In this document: positions 42,496 through 51,407 of the stretch, in pieces
Layout of the letters: each line of letters opens with the position of its first letter
Numbering within the stretch: the stretch's first letter is position 1
DNA from: Streptomyces maremycinicus
GTDB lineage: Bacteria; Actinomycetota; Actinomycetes; Streptomycetales; Streptomycetaceae
NCBI RefSeq assembly: GCF_001184025.1
Contig: NZ_BBYG01000014.1
Coordinates: 372,001-436,000, forward strand
Reading direction: 5' to 3'
DNA: 64,000 nucleotides
Notes under the pieces: model-generated
Told to the model about the DNA's origin: nothing
What the model saw: the letters and a program-made list of their open reading frames with translations, nothing else
The model's database searches: none
Made by a program: the position numbers and the translations under genes

Positions 42496-42590
42496 ACTCC
42501 CGGCCTCCGCTCCCCACCCTCCCCTCTCCCCTCAGCCTTCTCCGTTCTCCCTCTCCGCTCTCCGGCCTCCGTTCTCAGTCCTCCAGGCTC
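42496..42590 (+). other. Pyrimidine-rich tract, no gene
   Basis: A stretch rich in CTCC, TCTCC and CCCTC on the + strand follows the TerD-CAP stop. It may form unusual structure or slow transcription, but no hairpin with U-tract is present. No gene seen in 42451-42719 apart from regulatory signals near its end. Confidence 0.5.
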
Positions 42591-42667
42591 CCGGGTGATC
42601 TGCGCCTCACAGGCAACCCCCTTCACCGCGCCCGCGTCTTGACCGGCAACACCGCACTATACCCACC

Positions 42668-42691
42668 GTGTATACACAGCGTGCATACGTG
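42668..42691. promoter_or_regulatory. GTGTATACAC palindrome and copy upstream of TPR gene
   Basis: GTGTATACAC (42668-42677) is a perfect 10-bp palindrome; the similar GTGCATAC follows at 42681-42688, 13 bp away. They lie 30-50 bp upstream of the TPR gene start, where a repressor or activator site would be. TTGACC at 42639 is upstream but I see no well-spaced -10. Confidence 0.45.
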
Positions 42692-42719
42692 AACACCGGT
42701 GGTCTGCCGAAGGGAACCG

Positions 42720-43927
<1,208 letters not shown>

Positions 43928-43931
<4 letters not shown>

Positions 43932-44983
43932 CCGCGCTCGGCACGACCGTGCGGGAAGTCACCGCGACCCGGTCCCACGCATCCGAGGTCCTCGCCCGCT
44001 GCCGGGCGTTGGTGCGCCCCGCGCTCGTGGAGGCGGTCGGGCGATCGCACCCCTGGGTGGGCGAGATGGCCGGCTACTCCTTCGGCTGGTGCGGGGTAGG
44101 CGGGGTGCCCGCGACCGGCTCCGGGGGCAAGGGCGTCCGGCAGGCGCTCGCGGTCCTCGGCGCCGAGGCGGCCGGTGCGCCCGCGCGGGCCGGGGTGCCC
44201 GCGGCGGTGGCGGTGGAGTTGGTGCACGCCTTCTCCCTGCTCCACGACGACATCATGGACGGCGATCCGACCCGGCGCGGGCGGGCCACGGTCTGGCAGG
44301 CCTACGGCACGGGACCGGCGGTCCTGGCCGGTGACGCCCTGTTCGCCCTGGCGGTGGAGACCCTCGCACTCCAGCCGCCGCCGGCCGGCGGCGAGGCCGT
44401 ACGCCTGCTGTCCGGCGCCCTCGGGGACCTCGTGCGCGGACAGGCCGACGACCTGCTGTTCGCGGCGCGGCCGTGGTCGGGACCCGAGCGGGTGCGGCCC
44501 GCGGCCTACCGGGCGATGGCCGAGGGCAAGACCGGCGCGCTGCTCGGCTGCGCGGCCGCGCTGGGGGCCGTGCTGGGCGGTGCCTCCCCGGCCTCCGTGG
44601 CGGCGCTGGACAGGGCGGGACGGCATCTGGGGATAGCGTTCCAGGTGGTCGACGACGTGCTGGGCATCTGGGGCGACCCGTCGGTCACCGGCAAGCCCGT
44701 GCACGGCGATCTGCGCGAGCGGAAGAAGACGTTCCCGGTGCTGGCCGCGCTGGACTCGCCCGCTCCCGCCGCGCGCCGGCTGGCCGCGCTGCTGGAGCGG
44801 GGCGGCGAACCGGGTGAGGCGGCGGCGCTGGCCGAGGCGGCGGGAGGCCGTGCGGCGGCGCTCGCCGAGGCGGGCCGGCAGGTCGCCGCCGCCGAGTCGG
44901 CGCTGGCGGACGTCCCGCTGGCCGCCGGAGCCGTCCGCGACCTGCGGGCCCTGGTCGAATTCGTGGTGCGCCGGGATCTCTGA
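43928..44983 (+). CDS. Polyprenyl diphosphate synthase
   Basis: 351 aa. First aspartate-rich motif in FSLLHDDIMDGDPTRRGR and second in FQVVDDVLGIWGD, with GGKGVRQALAVL near the N-terminus; all needed for chain elongation of isoprenyl diphosphates. Chain length cannot be fixed from here (GGPP-type likely). GTG start in a GTGA overlap with the TPR gene. No terpene cyclase, carotenoid gene or encapsulin shell gene lies in the window, so the pathway is unknown. Confidence 0.9.
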
Positions 44984-45352
44984 CCCGGCTCCGCCGGGAT
45001 CACGCGAGGGCGTTCCGGTGATGTCGGCCGGGCGGTGGCGCGGAGGCGGGTCGCCCCCACGGGGAAAATCACCGGGGCGGACTCCGAGCGGGAATGCGTC
45101 ACGGTCGACAGGGGCCGTTCCGGGGAACGCCGAGGCGTCCCGCCCGACCTGTTTACCGCTGGTTACACCACAGGACGGCCCTCGGACGGTCCCCGGCAAT
45201 TCCTTTTCCCGCACAAGCACTCGAATCACGGTGACGCCCTTTTGAATAAAAGACAGGAATCACACCGGAGTTGCCCGCCAATTGAACGGACCCCCTCGCG
45301 CCGGTCGTACCACTGGGAAAGGTGAGTTCCGGCGTTTCAGCGAGGGATGGCC
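44984..45352 (+). other. Long intergenic region, no gene supported
   Basis: 369 bp between the prenyl synthetase and pseudokinase genes. AT-richer than its surroundings, especially about 45190-45260 (TTTTGAATAAAAG at 45240-45252), so it probably carries the promoter of the pseudokinase gene. No tRNA, terminator with U-tract or convincing small ORF with ribosome site was seen. Confidence 0.5.
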
Positions 45353-46975
45353 ATGGTCAAGACGCACGTCTCCACGCACGAGTTGGTCGCCGGGAGGTAC
45401 CGGCTGCTCGACGTCGTCCACCGGGAGACGAACCGCGTCGGCTGGTACGGCGAGTACGTCGAGAACACCGGAGCCGCCCGGCCCTGCCTGGTCACCAGGA
45501 TCGGGCTGCCGGCCTGCCAGGGCGAGGAGAAGTCCCGTCAGGCCGCCGACCGGGTCCTGCGCATGTCGGAGACGATGGCGCGGCTGTGCCCGGGCCGGAT
45601 CGCCACGGTCGTCGACGCCGTGGAGGAGGCGGGCTCCCTGTGGACCGTCACCGAGTGGATCGACGGCCTGCCGCTGAGCCAACTCATGGAGCAGAAGGGG
45701 GCGTTCAGCCCGGCCAAGGCCGCTGCGGTCGGACTGGATCTGCTCGACGTGCTCGAGGTCGCGCACGGTGAGGGCATCACCCACGGCGAGCTGAGCCCGG
45801 GTCAGGTCTTCGTGCGGGCCCGGGGCCCCCTCGTCCTCACCGGGTTCGGGTTGGCGGGCGCGACCCTCGCCCCCCGGGTGGCGGCCCCCGCGTACGCCTC
45901 CCCGGAGCAGGCCCGGGACGACCGGATCGGCCCGGCGGCCGACCTGTGGGCGCTGGGCGCGATCCTGTACACGATGGTCGAGGGACGCCCGCCGTACCGG
46001 GACCGGGACCGGCCCGAGAGCACGCTGAAGGGCGTGGACCGGCTGCCGCTGCGCACCCCGCTGCGGGCCGGATCGCTCACCCCGACCGTGCAGGGACTGC
46101 TGCGCAAGGACTCCCGGGAGCGGCTGACCAAGGCGGTCGTACGCCAGTCCCTCACCCGGGTGCTGGACGAGGATCCGCACGCGGTCATGCAGGCCCCGGC
46201 GCTGAAGCGCGCCTGCGCCGCCGCCCGGTACGCCGGTCCGCGCTGGAGCGGCCGGGCCATGGCGGCGGGGACGGCACTGGCCGTCGTCACCGTGGCGGTC
46301 GCCGCCCTCGCCGTGACCCACCAGCTGCCCGACACAGACGACACCGCGGGAGGCGGCACGCAGGCCGCGCCGTCCGCGACCGCCGCGGCGCCCGGCGAGG
46401 ACGGCGAAAGAGAGCCCGCGGCGCCGACGCCGACCGCGCCGGGCAGCCCGTCGCCGAGCGAGTCCGCGGCGCCCTCCCCCTCGGCGCCCGCCACCGCCGA
46501 CGCCCTCCCCGGCGGCTACCGCGTGTTCCGCGCGCCCGAGGGCTTCTCGGTCGCGCTGCCCGCGGGCTGGAAGCCGCTGGAGACCGCGCGCGGCACCGAC
46601 GGTGCGTACCGCGTCACGTTCGGGGCGACCGGCGATCCGCGCACCCTCGCGGTGACCTACAGCGAGAGCGCCGGACCGGACCCCGTGGCCGTCTGGCGCG
46701 AGGACGTCGAGCCCGGCCTGCGCGACGACGCCGGTTTCCGCCGCCTGGGCGACATCGAGGCGACGACGTACCAGGGGTACGAGGCCGCCGACATGGAGTG
46801 GCTCATGGACGCCGACGGCACCCGGGTGCGCACGCTCGGCCGCGGCTTCCTCCTCGGCGGGCAGCGCAGTTTCTCGCTGCGCTGGACGACACCCGCGGAG
46901 GACTGGGCCAAGAAGGCCAACCGCGAGGCCCTGGACACCTTCCTGCGCACCTTCCGGCCCGGTCCGGCCGCCTGA
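45353..46975 (+). CDS. Membrane Ser/Thr pseudokinase
   Basis: 540 aa. Residues 15-285 have the Hanks kinase fold (YASPEQARDD at 181-190, DLWALGAILYTMVEGRPPY), but the key residues are lost: no Gly-rich loop, no VAIK lysine, the HRD loop is HGELSPGQ (144-151), and DFG is GFG (164-166). So it is probably inactive in phosphotransfer. One membrane segment (about 300-322), a Pro/Ser/Ala linker, and an extracytoplasmic domain (about 385-540, FSVALPAGWKPLE) follow. ATG at 45353 preferred over 45347 because GCGAGGG lies 7 nt upstream. Likely a signalling scaffold. Confidence 0.85.
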   Translation: MVKTHVSTHELVAGRYRLLDVVHRETNRVGWYGEYVENTGAARPCLVTRIGLPACQGEEKSRQAADRVLRMSETMARLCPGRIATVVDAVEEAGSLWTVTEWIDGLPLSQLMEQKGAFSPAKAAAVGLDLLDVLEVAHGEGITHGELSPGQVFVRARGPLVLTGFGLAGATLAPRVAAPAYASPEQARDDRIGPAADLWALGAILYTMVEGRPPYRDRDRPESTLKGVDRLPLRTPLRAGSLTPTVQGLLRKDSRERLTKAVVRQSLTRVLDEDPHAVMQAPALKRACAAARYAGPRWSGRAMAAGTALAVVTVAVAALAVTHQLPDTDDTAGGGTQAAPSATAAAPGEDGEREPAAPTPTAPGSPSPSESAAPSPSAPATADALPGGYRVFRAPEGFSVALPAGWKPLETARGTDGAYRVTFGATGDPRTLAVTYSESAGPDPVAVWREDVEPGLRDDAGFRRLGDIEATTYQGYEAADMEWLMDADGTRVRTLGRGFLLGGQRSFSLRWTTPAEDWAKKANREALDTFLRTFRPGPAA

Positions 46976-47088
46976 CGGGGGCGACCGGGGCGCCGGGCCG
47001 CCGGCCGTGATGCAGCCGAGGAGGTGGTCGACCGGCCCCGAACGGTAGGCGAGGACGACCGTCTTGCCGACGCCTTCCGACGCCCGCG

Positions 47089-48735
47089 TCAGGCGTCCCG
47101 CGCGGTGTGCACACGTCGGCCGTCGACGTAGGTGAGGTGCACGCGGGTCTCGGCGATGGCCTCCGCCGGGGCGGCGAAGGGGTCACGGTCGAGGACGACG
47201 AGATCGGCGACGTTGCCGGGGCGCAGACTGCCGGTGTCGTCGCGGTGGTTCACATAGGCGCTGCCGGCCGTGTAGGCGGCGAGGGCCGTGCCGAGGTCGA
47301 GAGCCTGTTCCGGCAGGAACGGCTTGGCCTGTGCCTGCGGCAGGACGCGGTTGACGGCCACGTGGACCGCCTCGAGCGGGTCGGGACTGGAGACGGGCCA
47401 GTCGCTGCCCGCCGCGAGGGTGGTGCCGGCGCGGAGCAGGTCGCCGAAGGGGTACTGCCAGGCGGCACGTTCGGCGCCGAGGAAGGGGATGGTCAGTTCG
47501 TCCATCTGCGGTTCGTGGGCGGCCCACAGGGCCTGGATGTTGGCGGTCGCACCCAACTGCCGGAAGCGGTGGATGTCGTCGGGGTGGACGACCTGGAGGT
47601 GGGCCAGATGCGGGCGGGTGTCCCGCCATCCGTTGGCGGTGCGTGCGGCGGCCACCGCGTCGAGGGCCTCGCGGACCGCACGGTCGCCCAGGGCGTGGAA
47701 GTGGATCTGGAGATCGGCGGCGTCCAGCGCGGTGACGTACCGCTTGAGCGCGTCCGGGTCGACGAAGCTCAGACCGCTGTTGCCGGTGGCGCAGCCGCAG
47801 CCGTCCAGGTAGGGGGCGGTCATGGCGGCGGTGCCGTTCTCGGCCACACCGTCCTGCATGATCTTGACCGTGGAGCAGCGCAGCCTGCCGTGGGTGAGGT
47901 GCTCGCGCTTGTGCAGCAGTTCGGGTATCTGCTCCTCCCCCGCGCCCCGGCGCCACCACAGGGCGCCTGTCACGGAGGCGGTCAGCGTCCGGTCGCGGGC
48001 GGCGGTGAGGTAGGTCTCGGAGGGGTCGGGATAGCCGTCGGCCCCGCAGAGCAGGGCGTCCTGCCAGGCGGTGACGCCGACGCTGTGCAGCAGTTCCTGA
48101 GCGCGCATCAGTCCGGCGAGCCGGTCGGCTGGGGTCTGGTCCGGCAGATGGCGGCCCACCAGGACGACGGCTCCCTCCTGGAGCATCCCGGCGGGCGTGC
48201 CGTCGGCCGCGCGCTCGATACGGCCGTCCCGCGGGTCGGGGGTGTCGGCGTCGACACCGGCGATCTCCAGTGCGCGGGTGTTCACCCAGGCGCCGTGGTG
48301 GTCGCGGTTGAGGAGGTGGACGGGCCGGTCCGGGACCAGCGCGTCGAGGAGCTGCCGGGTCGGTATGCCGCCGTCGAAACTCTCCATGGACCAGCCGCCG
48401 CCGGTGATCCACTCCTTGTCGGGGTGCGCGTCGGCGTAGGCGCGGATACGGCGCAGGTACTCGTCACGGTCGGTGGTCCCGGTCAGGTCGCATTCGCCGA
48501 GTTCGATTCCGCCCATGACCGCGTGGATGTGGGCGTCCTGGAATCCGGGCAGCAGCAACCGGCCGCGCAGGTCGACCACTTCGGTGCGCGGCCCGCGCAG
48601 CTGCCGCACCTCGTCGTGGCCGACGGCGGTGATCCGGCCGTCGCTGACGGCCAGGCCGGTGGCCCGGGTGCGGGCGGAATCCATGGTGAGGATCGGCCCG
48701 TTGATGAAGAGCAGGTCCGCTGCGGGCTGGGGCAT
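47089..48735 (-). CDS. YtcJ-type amidohydrolase
   Basis: 548 aa. N-terminal composite domain then GFQDAHIHAVMGG (metal HxH), HFHALGDRAVREAL and GSDWPVSSPDPL (metal Asp), characteristic of the COG1574 amidohydrolases. These hydrolyse N-substituted amides or formamides; substrate unknown. ATG at 48735; a TTG at 48750 is an alternative and neither has a clear ribosome site. It lies 57 bp downstream of the APC permease on the same strand, so permease and hydrolase probably form an uptake-and-degradation pair. Confidence 0.85.
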   Translation of the reverse strand: MPQPAADLLFINGPILTMDSARTRATGLAVSDGRITAVGHDEVRQLRGPRTEVVDLRGRLLLPGFQDAHIHAVMGGIELGECDLTGTTDRDEYLRRIRAYADAHPDKEWITGGGWSMESFDGGIPTRQLLDALVPDRPVHLLNRDHHGAWVNTRALEIAGVDADTPDPRDGRIERAADGTPAGMLQEGAVVLVGRHLPDQTPADRLAGLMRAQELLHSVGVTAWQDALLCGADGYPDPSETYLTAARDRTLTASVTGALWWRRGAGEEQIPELLHKREHLTHGRLRCSTVKIMQDGVAENGTAAMTAPYLDGCGCATGNSGLSFVDPDALKRYVTALDAADLQIHFHALGDRAVREALDAVAAARTANGWRDTRPHLAHLQVVHPDDIHRFRQLGATANIQALWAAHEPQMDELTIPFLGAERAAWQYPFGDLLRAGTTLAAGSDWPVSSPDPLEAVHVAVNRVLPQAQAKPFLPEQALDLGTALAAYTAGSAYVNHRDDTGSLRPGNVADLVVLDRDPFAAPAEAIAETRVHLTYVDGRRVHTARDA

Positions 48736-48792
48736 GGAGGGGGTGTCCAATCGTGTACGGGTGGTTCGGGGCGGATCGACGCGTGCCGTGCG

Positions 48793-50316
48793 TCAGGACC
48801 GGGATTGCGGCTGGAGCTCGGACTCGGTCCCGGTCCCGGGTTCCTGGGGGTCGGTGGCGGGGGCCGACGGCGAGAAGCAGGGGGCTCGCCGGTACCACTT
48901 GGCGATCGCGCTCGAGGCCAGCCCGCACAGGATGAGTACGCCGGGACACACGAGGTTGAACCAGCCGTTGTCGACGTCCACGGCGAAGGTGTCGCTGAGG
49001 GTGGCGTAGTAGAAGGCGAGGTAGCCGCCGAGAGCGATCAGGATCAGTCCGCACACCACCGGGACCACGACGGCCAGGACCGCTTGCCGGGGGTCGGTGC
49101 GCAGTAGGTACCGGAAGCGGGCCGCGCAGGCGAACGCGGTGAGCGCGTAGGTGAGGGCGACGACGATGCCGATGGCGTTGACCGAGGCCAGGATCGCTTC
49201 GCTGACCTTGGGGATCACCACGGTGAGCAGGGCGAGTGCGGCCGCCGTGCCGGTGACGATGAGGGTACCCGTGGTGGGGCTTCCGTAGCGCTCGCTGATG
49301 CGGCCCCAGGCCGGACCGAGCGTGCGTTCGCGGCTCATGGACAGGCCCAGGCGGGCGGTCGGGATGATACCGGCCTGCAAGGAGGCCACGGCGGAGAAGA
49401 GCAGGGCGACGAGCGGGAGGGTGGCGAGCGGTTCGCCGGCCAGCCGGGAGGCGAAATACGCCAGGCCCTCGGCGCCGTGGCTGCTCATCTCCTCCTCGGT
49501 CATGACGCGTTGGAAGGCCGTGGAACCGAGGAGGAACAGGCCGAGCATCGTGAACAGGGTGATGTAGCCGCCGCGAGCCGAGGCATCGGCCTCCTTGGTC
49601 TCCTCCGTGACGTTGAAGGCCGTCTCCCAGCCCCAGTAGAAGAAGACGCCGAGGACGAGGCCCTGCGCGAAGCCGGACAGGGAGTCGAAGCCGAAGGGGT
49701 TGAACCAGGAGAAGGAGAAGGGGTGTTGCCCCGCCACGAAGCCCCAGCCGCAGAACAGCAGCAGGACCGCGTACTCGAAGACCAGCAGGTAGGTCTGGAA
49801 GCGGGTGGCCCGGTGGACGCCGGTGACGGCGGTCCAGGTGACACCGGCGAGCACCAGCAGGCCGAGCAGAGTGCACTGGAGGGTCGAGTTGGGGTCGAGC
49901 TGGCGGCCCAGCAGCGTGGTGAGGCCCGCCTTGTGCGCGAACTGGAGCAGGACCGATCCGGTGACGGAGGTGGTGTAGGCGAGGAACACGACTCCCGCGG
50001 CCAGGGGGACCCAGCCGGCCAGGGTGCCGAGCCAGGGGCCCAGGCTGCGGTTGACCCAGGCGTAGCCGGCGCCGCAGTCGGGTTCGATCCTGTTCAGCCG
50101 TGCGTAGGCGCCGGCGATCCCGAGCATCGGCAGGAAGGCGATCAGGACGATCGCGGGTGTCTGCCGGCCCGTGACCAGGGCGAGCACCCCGAGACCGATG
50201 CCGATGGTGGTGGTCGCGGCCGTGCTGGACGCGGCGAGGACGACTCCGTCCACGACGCTCAGTGATTTTCTCAGTGCCGCGGGCGGTGCGTCGGCGTGGA
50301 CGTTGTTCGTTTCCAT
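48793..50316 (-). CDS. APC-family amino acid/amine permease
   Basis: 507 aa, 12 or so membrane segments. The N-terminus SLSVVDGVVLAASSTAATTT and FFYWGWETAFNVTEETKEA are typical APC features. Substrate is unknown but the co-transcribed amidohydrolase suggests an amide or N-acyl compound. ATG at 50316 with AGGA about 10 nt upstream; the frame extends 51 codons further but without a ribosome site and across the mapped promoter region. Divergent from a TetR gene. Confidence 0.88.
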   Translation of the reverse strand: METNNVHADAPPAALRKSLSVVDGVVLAASSTAATTTIGIGLGVLALVTGRQTPAIVLIAFLPMLGIAGAYARLNRIEPDCGAGYAWVNRSLGPWLGTLAGWVPLAAGVVFLAYTTSVTGSVLLQFAHKAGLTTLLGRQLDPNSTLQCTLLGLLVLAGVTWTAVTGVHRATRFQTYLLVFEYAVLLLFCGWGFVAGQHPFSFSWFNPFGFDSLSGFAQGLVLGVFFYWGWETAFNVTEETKEADASARGGYITLFTMLGLFLLGSTAFQRVMTEEEMSSHGAEGLAYFASRLAGEPLATLPLVALLFSAVASLQAGIIPTARLGLSMSRERTLGPAWGRISERYGSPTTGTLIVTGTAAALALLTVVIPKVSEAILASVNAIGIVVALTYALTAFACAARFRYLLRTDPRQAVLAVVVPVVCGLILIALGGYLAFYYATLSDTFAVDVDNGWFNLVCPGVLILCGLASSAIAKWYRRAPCFSPSAPATDPQEPGTGTESELQPQSRS

Positions 50317-50534
50317 GGGCAACCGGTCCTGGGGGGCGGGACGTCTGGCGTCCGTGTGTGGCTGACGGAAGGTCGCCGGTACGGGCACGGCGCTGGGGCG
50401 GCACTGAGCCGTCGCAGCGAAGCGACCGGGGCGACGCGTCTGGTGCGCGGCCCAGGAGTTCTGACTCATGGGACCGGAGTCGCCGCGGTCAGCGGCGCGT
50501 GGGCCAGACCAGGGTTCCGGGCTGGTGAAGCCAC

Positions 50535-50563
50535 ATCAAACAGTCGTGGATATTTTGAGTCAA
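50535..50563 (-). promoter_or_regulatory. Consensus promoter for permease-amidohydrolase transcript
   Basis: On the minus strand TTGACT (50563-50558) and TTTGAT (50540-50535) are separated by exactly 17 bp, close to the housekeeping consensus. The -35 lies inside the palindrome TTGAGTCAA (50555-50563), a possible repressor site for the divergent TetR protein. It lies about 220 bp upstream of the permease start. Confidence 0.65.
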
Positions 50564-50616
50564 TAGTGTTGTCATAAGGGTGCACCCCGTCGCCGTCGCA
50601 CCAGAGTGGAGCCCGC

Positions 50617-51393
50617 GTGAGTACCTTCGACGACGCAGACCGGACCGCTCCCCCGGAGCGGCTCGCGGCCGGACGGCGGCGCCGCCCCACCAAGACGGGC
50701 ACGGTCCTCGACCACGATCTGATCGTGCGGACGGCGCTGCGTCTGCTCAGCAGGCACGGCAGCGAGGCATTGAGCGTGCGCCGGCTGGGAACGGCGCTGG
50801 GAGCGGATCCGTCGTCGGTCTACCGCTATTTCCGCAGCACCGACGACCTCGTGCTCGCGGTCGCGGACGAGCTGATCGGGATGAGCCTGCGGGACGTCTA
50901 CGTCAGCGGTGACTGGCGTGCGGACCTGCGCCGCATCGGGACGGGCCTGCACCGCGTCTACACCGCCCACCCGCAGGCCGCGGTCCTCGCCGCCTCCCGC
51001 GTCACCCGGCGCCCCAACGAGATCAAGGGAGTGGAGATCGGCTTGGGGGTCCTGCGCGGCGCGGGCTTCTCCCGCGACGAATCTTCCCGGCACTACCACC
51101 GCTTCATCGACCTGACCCTGGGCTTCGCGGCGATCGACGCGGCCGCCATGGCCCTGCCCCCTCAGGCCGCCGCGGCCGACCGCGCGGCGTGGCGGGCGGC
51201 CTACGCGGACCTCCCGGCGGACCGGTACCCGCACATCGCCGAGTCGGTGGACGCCCTGGCGGAGACCATGAACGGCAGCGCGTACGCCGGAGCGCTGGAG
51301 CTGTTCCTCGACGGCCTGGAACTGGCCCTGCGGCGCGGGATGGGGACGGACCCGGTCGGCCGGCCCACGGGAGGTCCGGCCGACGGGACCTGA
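50617..51393 (+). CDS. TetR-family regulator (paralogue of the one at 18436)
   Basis: 258 aa. Basic N-terminus (GRRRRPTKTG) then HTH (LSVRRLGTALGADPSSVYRYF) and TetR_C ligand domain (WRADLRRIGTGLHRVYTAHP). GTG at 50617 has GGAG 7 nt upstream. Divergent from the permease-amidohydrolase transcript, the presumed target. Its sequence parallels the TetR at 18436 along the whole length; both sit divergent to nitrogen-compound enzymes. Convergent with the GH3 gene, 14 bp apart. Confidence 0.88.
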   Translation: MSTFDDADRTAPPERLAAGRRRRPTKTGTVLDHDLIVRTALRLLSRHGSEALSVRRLGTALGADPSSVYRYFRSTDDLVLAVADELIGMSLRDVYVSGDWRADLRRIGTGLHRVYTAHPQAAVLAASRVTRRPNEIKGVEIGLGVLRGAGFSRDESSRHYHRFIDLTLGFAAIDAAAMALPPQAAAADRAAWRAAYADLPADRYPHIAESVDALAETMNGSAYAGALELFLDGLELALRRGMGTDPVGRPTGGPADGT

Positions 51394-51407
51394 TCAGGTC
51401 GTGCGGG

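Noticed and set aside
42639..42664. TTGACC with TATACC as promoter for the TPR gene
   Set aside because: The spacing is only 13 bp, too short for a standard promoter.
51387..51400. Perfect palindrome GACCTGATCAGGTC over the TetR stop codon
   Set aside because: No loop for a terminator and located at the 3' end between convergent genes; likely chance.
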